Origin: JBBQQK01 sp038216025
GTDB lineage: Bacteria > Patescibacteriota > UBA1384 > XYA2-FULL-43-10 > 1-14-0-10-43-13
Direction: 5' to 3'
NCBI GenBank assembly: GCA_038216025.1
Contig: JBBQQK010000007.1
Span: forward strand, 1 to 23,077
DNA length: 23,077 nucleotides
Positions 13,463-21,264 of this stretch are shown in pieces. The position numbers and the translations under genes were made by a program. The notes under the pieces were generated by a model. It searched no databases. It was given only the letters and a program-made list of their open reading frames with translations, and was not told where the DNA came from. The first letter of the stretch is position 1; every line of letters starts with the position of its first letter.

Positions 13463-14980
13463 TTATTGTTTTTTGATTGATTGTTGATTTTTTCTGCTCA
13501 GCAGAACAATCTCGCGCTTTACCACTTGGTAATCTCTGCCATAAATAAATGATGGACGAATCTGAGTATAACCTATTTTTTCAATTTCGTCAACAGATTC
13601 TCGAAAGAGAGAAAACCGCTTTCCGTCTGAAGTTTCAACGAGGGGAAATACAAGGCATAGAGTCACCTCTTTGTCATTTCGACCCTGTGAACTTTGTTGA
13701 ACAGTCGGAGAAATCTTGCCATTAAAAGATCCCTCGACTTCGCTTAGGATGACACTTTGTTCAAATTTGTAAATGTTCTTCAAAAAACTAAGGTACAGCT
13801 CTTTGATGACCTTGTACTCCGCCACTGTTGCGTTGTATGAGCTTTGAAACTTCTTGGGCCTGCCAAGGTAAGGCTCTGCAACAAAAATTAGTTTGTAAGC
13901 ATTTATCTTGTCGATTGCATCTTTTAATTTAGCAATATAATTGATGTTTGTTGCGTCGGCCTGAAAAACTTTGAACTTTCGACTTTCGACTTTCGACTGA
14001 TCGACAAACCAATCCAAATTGGTTTTAGAATCACTTACTGCTTTTTCGGAGATGTCGCTCCCTACAGCAGGTAGACCGAGTTGGAGCGCTTCAAGCAATA
14101 CATTGCCCGAGCCGCAGAACGGATCGACAATGACAACATCATTGCAATTTCCAGTTTTCAATTTCCAGTTTTCAATAACATTCTGAGAGATTGCGTCGCC
14201 TTTCGTTTTACCTAATGGCTCGCAATGACTTTTTGGAATTTCGCCCAGTGCCATATTAACCATCGTTCTGGCCAATCTTGGCGGCAACATACCGGAAAAC
14301 TTATCAGACGCTGGCTTGCCATAATCTATTTTCGCCCACTTTTCAGGATTATTAAGAGCAACTAGATATCCAACGCCTTCGTTGAATAAACCAACTTCAA
14401 TCCCTTTGCCCAAAAGGTTATTTTTTAAAGTTTGAATAGAAGATAATTCGCAGATACCACGAAGCTCTACAAATCTCGGCTTTAATCCAGACTGTTTTAG
14501 GGCAATTTTAACACTAATGCCAAGCTTATTTAGGCTGCCTACTTGCTGTCCAACCGATCTGCCTAGTTTCTGATAATCAGAAATCCCGAAGTTGAATTTA
14601 TTCTCCCTGTTATCCATTAGCTCACGAACAAGTTCAACGATACTATGCTCCAGCATATTACTGTTATCTCGACTCTGTGAATCTTGTCGAACAGTCGGAG
14701 AAATCACATAATCCGAAGATTTCTCCACGTGCTTCGCATGGTCAAGATGATTTGCTCTATTCAGCCTAAATATCTTCATCGTGCCAGCTAAAACATTTAT
14801 AATGGTTTTGGCGTCATCATCTGAAAAATTTTCTATCTTGGCAAACGCAGCATTACCAGTTATCTTGTAAATATCAAAAGAAAAACAAAAACGTTCCAAA
14901 ACTGCCCTGATCTCTTCGAGGGCTAGCTCCTGTTCTCTTCCTAAGATAAATACGTATCGATTTTTATTATTATTGTTCAT
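13463..14980 (-). CDS. TRM11/TrmG10-like RNA N2-guanine methyltransferase with repeat-derived inserts
   Basis: 505 aa from ATG 14980 (MNNNNKNRYVFILGREQELA); a TTG three codons upstream is the alternative. An N-terminal THUMP-like region is followed by a UPF0020-type methyltransferase domain: GMLPPRLARTMVNMALG (about 235), DPFCGSGNVLLEALQLG (Asp286 onward), GSDISEKAV and the catalytic-type AEPYLGRP (Glu369, replacing the commoner DPPYG). From family knowledge it modifies tRNA guanosine. Three segments do not look like family sequence and are encoded by REP-like palindromes found elsewhere in the window: about residues 77-106, 251-265 and 410-436. Tandem 7- or 14-bp repeats encode about 270-279 and 329-336. 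All are in frame. The C-terminus NQQSIKKQ is also repeat-like. Confidence 0.85.
   Translation of the reverse strand: MNNNNKNRYVFILGREQELALEEIRAVLERFCFSFDIYKITGNAAFAKIENFSDDDAKTIINVLAGTMKIFRLNRANHLDHAKHVEKSSDYVISPTVRQDSQSRDNSNMLEHSIVELVRELMDNRENKFNFGISDYQKLGRSVGQQVGSLNKLGISVKIALKQSGLKPRFVELRGICELSSIQTLKNNLLGKGIEVGLFNEGVGYLVALNNPEKWAKIDYGKPASDKFSGMLPPRLARTMVNMALGEIPKSHCEPLGKTKGDAISQNVIENWKLKTGNCNDVVIVDPFCGSGNVLLEALQLGLPAVGSDISEKAVSDSKTNLDWFVDQSKVESRKFKVFQADATNINYIAKLKDAIDKINAYKLIFVAEPYLGRPKKFQSSYNATVAEYKVIKELYLSFLKNIYKFEQSVILSEVEGSFNGKISPTVQQSSQGRNDKEVTLCLVFPLVETSDGKRFSLFRESVDEIEKIGYTQIRPSFIYGRDYQVVKREIVLLSRKNQQSIKKQ
13673..13753. repeat. In-gene REP-like element 1
   Basis: 81 bp (27 codons), from GTCATTTCGACC to TTAGGATGAC, with AGAAATCTT in the centre. 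It contributes ILSEVEGSFNGKISPTVQQS and a short flank to the methyltransferase. Confidence 0.75.
14146..14229. repeat. In-gene tandem 14-mer and REP-like element 2
   Basis: AATTTCCAGTTTTC occurs twice in tandem (14146-14173). It is followed by AGATTGCGTCGCC...GGCTCGCAATGAC (14187-14229), the same family as 2161, 10760, 18919 and 21371. Confidence 0.7.
14663..14751. repeat. In-gene REP-like element 3
   Basis: It starts GTTATCTCGACTC, shares GTCGAACAGTCGGAGAAATC with the element at 13673 in near-identical form, and closes with GATTTCTCC...GGTCAAGATGAT, giving a full two-armed palindromic element inside the frame. Confidence 0.75.
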
Positions 14981-15032
14981 GCTTGACAAAGCATATCAGA
15001 TATTATGTCATTTGTCGACAAAGGGCATATTA

Positions 15033-15095
15033 CTCATAGCTCATAGTTCATTGTTTAAACGCAATCAGCCATTAGCCATTAGCGATAAATCATTT
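15033..15095. repeat. Heptamer-phased leader of dnaE
   Basis: It divides without remainder into nine 7-mers: CTCATAG, CTCATAG, TTCATTG, TTTAAAC, GCAATCA, GCCATTA, GCCATTA, GCGATAA, ATCATTT. It ends at the dnaE ATG. No Shine-Dalgarno is present. Confidence 0.55.
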
Positions 15096-18000
15096 ATGAC
15101 CGACACAAGTAAAATTCCATTTGTTCATATCCATACACACTCGCACTATTCGATGCTGGATGGAATGGGTAAAATACATGACTTGGTTGCAAAGGCGAAA
15201 GCCGAAGGCATGCCTGCTTTGGCGTTAACCGACCATGGAGTAATGCATGGAGCAGTCGAATTTTACGAAGAGTGCGAGAAGCAGGGAATCAAGCCAATCA
15301 TAGGCTGTGAGATGTATGTTGCACCTCGAACCCTGAAGGATAAGGTGCCGCGAACAGACTCAAGCGCATACCACTTGGTTCTTTTGGCCAAAGATGAAGA
15401 TGGCTATAAAAACTTAATGAAATTGACGACTATCGCCCACCTCGAAGGCTACTATTATAAGCCAAGAATCGACAAGCAAGTACTGCGCAAACATTCCAAA
15501 GGCCTCATCGCATCTTCCGCATGCATTCAAGGAGAGATAGTCCGCAAAGGGCTGGAAGACATCGAAAAGGGACGTGCGACTTTAAGGGAATATCTTGAAA
15601 TCTTTCCCAAAGAAGACTTTTATCTTGAAGTTCAAAAGCACACGCATGTGCCTGACCAAGACGCAGCCAACGAACTGATATTCAAATTAGCTCAGGAATT
15701 TGACCTGAAGGTCATCGCAACAAATGATATACATTATGTGAATGCTGATGATGCTATAGCCCAAGATGCACTCATCTGTCTGCAAACAGGCAGAATCATG
15801 GATGATCCCAACAGGCTGTCAATGAGAGATGACAATTATTCCATGCTAACAGTAGAGGAGATGTCGGCAAATTTTCCGAATAATCCTGAAGTAATCACGA
15901 ATACCCTTGAAATAACAGAGAAGTGCAACCTCAAACTAAAACTTGGCGGCATTATCATACCGCATTTTCCAGTGCCAGATGACCACACGCTTGAAAGTTA
16001 CTTTTTAGAGCAGGCTTATCTAGGTATTAACTGGAGATACGGAAGCGAGCCTATTACTTCGAAGGATTTAATTAGGAACGTCGAGCCAACCGCCGAGATA
16101 TTGAAAATCACTCCGGAAATAATGGAACGGGCGAAATACGAACTCTCGGTTATCAAAAAGATGGGCTACCAAGGGTACTTCTTGATTGTTTCCGATTATG
16201 TGAAGTGGGCCAAAAACAAAGGAATTGCCGTTGGGCCCGGACGTGGATCCGGCGCAGGATCGATAGTTTGTTATGCCTTCGATATCACTGAGCTTGATCC
16301 GCTTGCATATGGTCTTCTTTTTGAAAGATTTTTAAATCCCGATCGTATCTCAATGCCTGATATAGATATGGACTTTGCCGACTCAAGACGCGGTGAAGTC
16401 ATAGAATACGTGACAAAGAAATATGGAAAGGATCATGTAGCACAGATCATCACCTTTGGTACAATGGCTGCCCGCATGGCCGTCAGAGATGTTGGCCGCG
16501 TGCTTGGCCTCAGTTATGGCGAAGTAGATATAATTGCCAAGCTTATTCCGGCTGGAGTCCATCTGCAAGAGGCGATAGATACCGTTCCGGAATTAAAGGA
16601 ACTCTACAAAAGCAGCATGAACGTTCAACAGTGTATCAACATAGCCCTCAAGCTTGAGGGTGTGGTTCGGCATGCGTCCATGCATGCTGCAGGGGTTGTT
16701 ATATCCAAGGATTCTCTTACAGAATACTGCCCTCTCCAAGAAGCTCAAAAGGGCGATATTTCCACTGTTACCCAGTACTCCATGAATCCAATTGAGCACT
16801 TAGGTCTTTTAAAGATGGACTTTCTTGGACTTTCCAATCTCTCCATTATTCAAAATGCTTTGCGCATCATCAATAAAACAAGAGAGCAACAAATTGTTAT
16901 CTCAAAATTGCCTCTCGATGATAGGGACACCTACAACTTGCTCTCCAGAGCTGAAACGATCGGGGTCTTCCAGCTGGAATCAGATGGCATGCAAAGATAC
17001 CTGCGGGAGCTAAAGCCCTCGGTATTCGAAGATATTGTCGCTATGGTTGCCCTCTACCGCCCTGGTCCTATGCAATGGATTCAAGAATTCATCGATCGAA
17101 AACACGGCCGTAAAGAGATCACATACGTCCATCCAAAAGCCAAAGCCGCACTTGAAACCACATATGGTATTATTGTTTACCAAGAGCAAGTGATGCAGAT
17201 GTCCAAAGATATGGCCAACTTTACGGGTGGTCAAGCAGACGCCCTCCGTAAAGCCATGGGTAAGAAAATCAAAGAGTTGATGGAGAAGATGGGGAAGGAG
17301 TTCATAAGCGGCTGCAAGAAGAATGGGGTAGAGCCAAAAATCGCCGAGGATCTCTATCAAGCGATGCAAGATTTTGCGCAATATGCTTTCAATAAATCTC
17401 ACGCCGCTTGCTATGCTCTAATCGCTTACCAAACAGCATACTTGAAAGCCCACTATCCATCGGAGTTCATGGCCGCCCTGATGACATCAAACAAAGACGA
17501 CCTCGACAAACTAGCCGAAGAGATAGCCGAATGCGAACGCATGGGCATAAAAGTACTGCCTCCGTCAGTGTCAGAATCTTTCGAAGACTTTGGTGTTGTT
17601 AAGGAGACAGGGAATATCCGCTTTGGACTTTCGGCCATCAAAGGAGTGGGGATAGCGGTTGCTCAAGATCTAGTAGAGGAGCGCAAAATTGGCGGGATTT
17701 ACAAAGACCTTCGCGACTTCATAACAAGACTTCACGGCAAAGTGATTAATAAAAAGTCCCTCGAGGCTCTAGCCATGTCAGGCGCTTTAGACGATTTGGG
17801 CGAAAGAGCAGAACTTATTTTCAACATGGAGCGAATATTGTCTTATGCCTCTACTTTTCAGAAAAATAAGTCATCGGGACAGAACTCTCTTTTCGGTGAC
17901 ACTACCGTAGATTTAGCCCAATTGGTATTGGAGAAGACAAAACCGGCTGACAAGAAAACCCGTCTTTCGTGGGAAAGAGAGCTTTTGGGTATGTACATAT

Positions 18001-18749
18001 CAGAACATCCTCTCTCTGGCATTGCTCACATTATTGAACCGCACAGAAATATCAAAATAAATGAAATCAAACCCGAGAAGGAAAACGAATATGTCCGCAT
18101 ATCAGGCATAATTACAAGTGTTCAGGTAATAGTAACTCGCTCAAACCAAAAAATGTTCTTCGTTAAAATGGAAGATCTGGCAGCCAATGTTGAAGTTTTG
18201 GTCTTTCCAAAAGTAATAGAAAAAACTAATGGATTATGGAAAAACGATAATATATTGTCAATCGATGGTTATGTGAGCTACAAGGATGGAGCGCCTAAAA
18301 TATTAGCAGAATGGGCATATGAAGTTAATGATAAGACTGTGCCTGAAGAATTTGTGCCCAAGAAAAAAAGGGGAACATGGGGCAGCAAAGGGGGATACGG
18401 AAATGGCGGCGGTAACGGGAATAGTTATTCTTCGAGCTCGTCGAGAAGCTCCGCTGGTGGATCATCGGGCGGAAGTTCATCAAGTTCAGGCAGTAGCGGG
18501 CCCATTAACCCAGCCGATATGGCACCAAAATCCATCCAATTGAAAGTTCCTGCCGGATGCGGAAAGACAACTCTTGTTGAAATAAAAGAGATTCTGGAGT
18601 GCCACAGAGGGGCTTGCAAAGTTATTCTTCAAATCCCCGAAGGGAACTCCCACAAAACAGTAAATGTTAAAAATATGACCGAGGCGTCACCTGTCGTTTT
18701 GCATAAACTTAGAGACCTCTTAGGCAGAGATAATGTGATAGTGAGTTGA
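15096..18749 (+). CDS. dnaE: DNA polymerase III alpha subunit
   Basis: 1217 aa from ATG 15096 (MTDTSKIPFVHIHTHSHYSM). PHP domain with apparently intact metal ligands (HIHTHSHYS at 11-19, ALTDHG, GCEMYVA, TNDIHY), so proofreading-type phosphoesterase activity is possible. Polymerase palm: GPGRGSGAGS and PDIDMDF with Asp422 and Asp424. Fingers with ETIGVFQLESDGMQRYL and YQEQVMQMSKD, then the HhH region, an OB fold (VRISGIITSVQVIVTRSNQK) and a C-terminal domain ending LLGRDNVIVS. Between OB and C-terminal domains, residues about 1089-1136 form an unusual basic then Gly/Ser linker (KGGYGNGGGNGNSY, SSSSSRSSAGGSSGGSSSSS). An in-frame extension upstream to 14973 is repeat sequence and not protein-like. 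Confidence 0.96.
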   Translation: MTDTSKIPFVHIHTHSHYSMLDGMGKIHDLVAKAKAEGMPALALTDHGVMHGAVEFYEECEKQGIKPIIGCEMYVAPRTLKDKVPRTDSSAYHLVLLAKDEDGYKNLMKLTTIAHLEGYYYKPRIDKQVLRKHSKGLIASSACIQGEIVRKGLEDIEKGRATLREYLEIFPKEDFYLEVQKHTHVPDQDAANELIFKLAQEFDLKVIATNDIHYVNADDAIAQDALICLQTGRIMDDPNRLSMRDDNYSMLTVEEMSANFPNNPEVITNTLEITEKCNLKLKLGGIIIPHFPVPDDHTLESYFLEQAYLGINWRYGSEPITSKDLIRNVEPTAEILKITPEIMERAKYELSVIKKMGYQGYFLIVSDYVKWAKNKGIAVGPGRGSGAGSIVCYAFDITELDPLAYGLLFERFLNPDRISMPDIDMDFADSRRGEVIEYVTKKYGKDHVAQIITFGTMAARMAVRDVGRVLGLSYGEVDIIAKLIPAGVHLQEAIDTVPELKELYKSSMNVQQCINIALKLEGVVRHASMHAAGVVISKDSLTEYCPLQEAQKGDISTVTQYSMNPIEHLGLLKMDFLGLSNLSIIQNALRIINKTREQQIVISKLPLDDRDTYNLLSRAETIGVFQLESDGMQRYLRELKPSVFEDIVAMVALYRPGPMQWIQEFIDRKHGRKEITYVHPKAKAALETTYGIIVYQEQVMQMSKDMANFTGGQADALRKAMGKKIKELMEKMGKEFISGCKKNGVEPKIAEDLYQAMQDFAQYAFNKSHAACYALIAYQTAYLKAHYPSEFMAALMTSNKDDLDKLAEEIAECERMGIKVLPPSVSESFEDFGVVKETGNIRFGLSAIKGVGIAVAQDLVEERKIGGIYKDLRDFITRLHGKVINKKSLEALAMSGALDDLGERAELIFNMERILSYASTFQKNKSSGQNSLFGDTTVDLAQLVLEKTKPADKKTRLSWERELLGMYISEHPLSGIAHIIEPHRNIKINEIKPEKENEYVRISGIITSVQVIVTRSNQKMFFVKMEDLAANVEVLVFPKVIEKTNGLWKNDNILSIDGYVSYKDGAPKILAEWAYEVNDKTVPEEFVPKKKRGTWGSKGGYGNGGGNGNSYSSSSSRSSAGGSSGGSSSSSGSSGPINPADMAPKSIQLKVPAGCGKTTLVEIKEILECHRGACKVILQIPEGNSHKTVNVKNMTEASPVVLHKLRDLLGRDNVIVS

Positions 18750-18752
18750 TTT

Positions 18753-18821
18753 GTTCACAAAGTGAACTAGTAGTAAGTCTTTAGTCTTTAATCGTTAGTC
18801 GTAAGTCGATAATCCTGAGTC
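18753..18821. repeat. Hairpin and heptamer array after dnaE
   Basis: GTTCAC-AAA-GTGAAC (18753-18767) follows the stop. Then seven phased 7-mers near KTWAGTC (18773-18821): GTAAGTC, TTTAGTC, TTTAATC, GTTAGTC, GTAAGTC, GATAATC, CTGAGTC. Confidence 0.65.
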
Positions 18822-19143
18822 GTTGCTTAATTGTTTTATTGTTCGAGCGAGCATGGTGAGTTCGAGAACTACTTTGATTACTACTAAATTACGAATAGAC
18901 AAAAAATACGAATCACTAGTCATTGCGAGTCCTGAGCGTAGTCGAAGGGCGAAGCAATCTATCAAAAAAATCAGTTTATCAAAAATTTTCCCGACTAGCC
19001 AAGAACAAGAAACTGTATGCAGCATCCTTTTCTATGTCCTGATTGTGTAGCCGCATTGAGCACGCGCTGTCATGTAGTCAATACATTATGTATTATCTTA
19101 TTATTATATTTTTAAATGTTATACTTTACTATGTGCTTATTTG
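18822..19143. other. Gene-free stretch with REP-like unit and palindrome
   Basis: It holds a REP-like unit from GTCATTGCGAG to GCGAAGCAATCTATC (18919-18963) and a perfect palindrome AATACAT-T-ATGTATT (19080-19094) with the same half-site as 11624-11640 in inverted order. No coding frame is credible. Confidence 0.55.
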
Positions 19144-19173
19144 TTGACATAAATAGATATAAAATTGTATATT
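19144..19173 (+). promoter_or_regulatory. Candidate promoter upstream of the GIY-YIG block
   Basis: TTGACA (19144-19149), 18-bp spacer, TATATT (19168-19173), directed into the repeat block. Confidence 0.5.
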
Positions 19174-19202
19174 TTATTTATACACATTAGCTATTCAGAG
19201 AT

Positions 19203-19370
19203 GGGATCCCGAAATAAATTCGGGATGACACATAAAGGTTGTTTACACCAAAGTCCTTATAATCGTCATGCTGAATCGACAATGTATTATTGGGCTAGTT
19301 TCAGGATCTGTGTTTATTTCAGCATCCCAACACCTCCACGCAGTCATGCTGAACTTGTTTCAGCATCCCA
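19203..19370. repeat. Left repeat block of the GIY-YIG locus
   Basis: GGGATCCCGAAATAAATTCG with GGATGAC (19203-19229), a split unit (19265-19309), and the left copy of a 54-bp segment (19317-19370). That segment contains GTCATGCTGAACTTGTTTCA and GCATCCC and recurs exactly at 19940-19993. Confidence 0.85.
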
Positions 19371-19384
19371 ACATATGCACATCA

Positions 19385-19690
19385 ATGTCTTTTTATATTT
19401 ACATCCTAACCAACAAAAACAACACCACTTTTTATGTCGGTGTCACGAACAATTTAGATCGTCGCACACTGGAACATAAGAACAAAGTAAATAATGGATT
19501 TTCATATAAATACAATCTTGAGAAGCTGGTGTATTTCGAAGAATGCGGTAATTCGATGGACGCAATAAGACGTGAAAAACAGTTGAAGAATTGGCATCGG
19601 GATTGGAAGATTAATTTAATTAAATCGGTTAACCCTGAATTTAAGGATTTGTACATTGAGTATGGGGATCCTGAAACAAGTTCAGGATGA
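19385..19690 (+). CDS. GIY-YIG nuclease family protein embedded in a palindromic repeat array
   Basis: 101 aa from ATG 19385 (MSFYIYILTNKNNTTFYVGV); in-frame sequence upstream is translated repeat. The GIY-like strand is YIYIL, the YIG-like strand FYVGV, followed by TNNLDRRTLEHK (catalytic Arg region), LVYFEE, and the conserved EKQLKNW with the metal-binding Glu. This is the compact single-domain YhbQ/UPF0213-like type. The body is complete to NPEFKDLY; the last residues (YGDPETSSG) are encoded by a palindromic repeat (19664-19691) whose TGA ends the gene. Palindromes lie on both sides and a perfect 54-bp direct repeat brackets the gene. No Shine-Dalgarno is evident. Role in repeat mobility is inferred from the arrangement only. 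Confidence 0.88.
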   Translation: MSFYIYILTNKNNTTFYVGVTNNLDRRTLEHKNKVNNGFSYKYNLEKLVYFEECGNSMDAIRREKQLKNWHRDWKINLIKSVNPEFKDLYIEYGDPETSSG

Positions 19691-19896
19691 CACAGATGGG
19701 AACAATCGAAGACGGAAACGATTAGGTGAATAAGTATGGGGATCCTGAAACAAGTTCAGGATGACACAGATAGGTGTAATCGAGATTGGAAACCACATAA
19801 TTAGCAAGCGAAGGGATCCTGAAATAATAGCAGCAAACGAAGACGGAAACTATTAGGAGAATATGTGTGAGGGGATCCCGAAATAATTCGGGACGA
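19661..19896. repeat. Tandem palindromic units downstream of the GIY-YIG gene
   Basis: Units start at 19661, 19735, about 19810 and about 19868 (spacings 74, 75 and 58 bp). Each opens with GGGGATCCTGAAAC or a variant; the complete ones close with CAGGATGAC or CGGGACGAC. Linkers share CGAAGACGGAAAC and ATTAGG-GAATA. The third unit is truncated. Confidence 0.85.
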
Positions 19897-19924
19897 CACA
19901 GATAGTGTGCACTCTCCCTTAACC

Positions 19925-19993
19925 GTCATGCTGAACTTGTTTCAGCATCCCAACACCTCCACGCAGTCATGCTGAACTTGTTTCAGCATCCCA
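19925..19993. repeat. Right repeat block of the GIY-YIG locus
   Basis: Two copies of the palindrome GTCATGCTGAACTTGTTTCA with GCATCCC (19925-19951 and 19966-19992), joined by AACACCTCCACGCA. It contains the right copy (19940-19993) of the 54-bp direct repeat. Confidence 0.9.
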
Positions 19994-20013
19994 TCATTAA
20001 TTGTAGGAGTATC

Positions 20014-20802
20014 ATGCCAAACGACAAATACAACCAAATAATCGAATCCCTTGACCTCTTGGGGGTCTCTGATTTTGACATTAAAGTTTATATCTCTGTG
20101 CTTGAAAAAGGAATCACCACTATATCTTCTCTGGCCCGAGAATTAGAAGTTGAGCGACCGACTGTTTATGCCTCACTCGAGAGGTTAAAAGCCCTGACAT
20201 TGATTCCTGAAAGCAAGGAGGCATACAGCAGATCACTTACAGTCGAGCCGCCTAGCCGTATTTTGTCGTTAATGGAAAATGTTAAAAGCTCTATAAGACA
20301 GCAGGAAGCTTCGCTTGAAGAATCTTTGCCCGATTTGATGGCCGAATTTGCCGAAAAAGGCAGAGTGGCCGCATTCCGTCTATTTCAAGGCCGCCAGCAA
20401 TTTCTTACTATCGTTGAAGAGTCGTTGCGAGAAGCGAAAGGGGAGATACTATTTTTTGGAAACGCCACCGAGTTCATCCGCTTCGAAGGAACCGAATACG
20501 AACGGGAGTGGATCAGAAAAAGAGTAAGAAAAAAATTGCCAATCCGCATGATTGTGCTGCCATTTGACGAGAAAAACCATGAAATAAAGGAACTCGAAGA
20601 AACCAGCATGAAAGAACTCCGCGTTACAAAGTTTCTACCGAAAGAAAATCAATTCCAAAGCTCTTTCATGATCTACGGCTATAAAACAGCAATATGGAAC
20701 CCGATAGCAGAACGCGCCATAGTTCTAGACGACCCCATCATCACAGAGATGTACAAACAAATGTTTGAGATGATTTGGAATAAATTGAAGGGCGTTGCGT
20801 AA
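20014..20802 (+). CDS. TrmB-family transcriptional regulator 5
   Basis: 262 aa from ATG 20014, 4 nt after AGGAG (20005-20009). A longer frame from 19969 merely translates a palindrome (MLNLFQHP) and is rejected. HTH at about residues 10-78 (LLGVSDFDIKVYISVLEKG, VERPTVYASLERLKAL), a helical linker, then the effector domain (AAFRLFQGRQQFLTIVEESL, GEILFFGNATEFIRFEG, EREWIRKRVRKKLPIRMIVL) with the same order of elements as regulator 1. The charged IRKRVRKK segment matches YIRKRVHKG of regulator 1. It lies directly downstream of the palindromic block; its 3' end is inside a shared bidirectional terminator. Confidence 0.87.
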   Translation: MPNDKYNQIIESLDLLGVSDFDIKVYISVLEKGITTISSLARELEVERPTVYASLERLKALTLIPESKEAYSRSLTVEPPSRILSLMENVKSSIRQQEASLEESLPDLMAEFAEKGRVAAFRLFQGRQQFLTIVEESLREAKGEILFFGNATEFIRFEGTEYEREWIRKRVRKKLPIRMIVLPFDEKNHEIKELEETSMKELRVTKFLPKENQFQSSFMIYGYKTAIWNPIAERAIVLDDPIITEMYKQMFEMIWNKLKGVA

Positions 20803-20824
20803 ATTTCTCACCCTTCAATTTATT
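20779..20824. terminator. Bidirectional terminator spanning both 3' ends
   Basis: AATAAATTGAAGGG (20779-20792) and CCCTTCAATTTATT (20811-20824) form a perfect 14-bp stem. The TrmB stop falls in the 18-nt loop and the opposing stop in the second arm. Confidence 0.75.
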
Positions 20825-21264
20825 CTTTCCGGTTTCATCTTCAAGAACTCGGATCTCGAGTATACACCGATGCCTCGAGTTATTTTTTCAGTATTAGTAC
20901 TTCTTGCCATTAGAGTGATATGTGGCATTTGCACCGGAAGATCCTTGTTAACCGTATTTACTAGATATTGATACGGCCTCTCTATCCTCGGCATTTCAAT
21001 CATTTGTATTAGACTTTCACGCGCCTCAGTACCGGTTTCCTGTGTGTATTCTTTGCCAATCCGATAATATTCATCTTTAAATATATAGTCCCACTTCGAA
21101 TTGAGAATAAAAGGCTCGATTTCCTGTTTTTTTCTGCTGCAATACAAGTCTTTCTCCAGTGATTGTAGTATCTTTTCTGCTGTCCTTCTTCCAACAATGG
21201 TTATATGAAATTCTTCTTTTGGGGATAACTCTGAAAATCTGTGGATAAATGAAGAGATATCCAC
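20815..21264 (-). CDS. 2H-phosphoesterase-like protein (LigT/CPDase type)
   Basis: 149 aa from GTG 21264 (MDISSFIHRFSELSPKEEFH). Two H-x-T-h motifs, HITI (about residues 20-23) and HITL (about 115-118), separated by about 95 residues, are the signature of 2H phosphoesterases (2'-5' ligase or cyclic phosphodiesterase fold). The flanks FHITIVG and MPHITLMA are typical beta-strand contexts. RPYQYLVNTVNKDLP and RGIGVYSRSEFLKM near the end are not assigned. The chain is somewhat short for the family. It converges with TrmB regulator 5. The 5' end overlaps three DnaA-box-like sites. The start has only a weak AGG ribosome site. The family call rests on the motif pair alone. Confidence 0.55.
   Translation of the reverse strand: MDISSFIHRFSELSPKEEFHITIVGRRTAEKILQSLEKDLYCSRKKQEIEPFILNSKWDYIFKDEYYRIGKEYTQETGTEARESLIQMIEMPRIERPYQYLVNTVNKDLPVQMPHITLMARSTNTEKITRGIGVYSRSEFLKMKPERIN

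Noticed and set aside
14973..15095. Upstream extension of dnaE by 41 codons
   Set aside because: It translates a heptamer repeat, and conserved PHP sequence begins just after ATG 15096.
19268..19384. Upstream extension of the GIY-YIG protein
   Set aside because: It is translated repeat sequence; the fold begins at MSFYIYIL.
19969..20013. Upstream extension of TrmB regulator 5
   Set aside because: It encodes a palindrome (MLNLFQHP); AGGAG sits 4 nt before ATG 20014.
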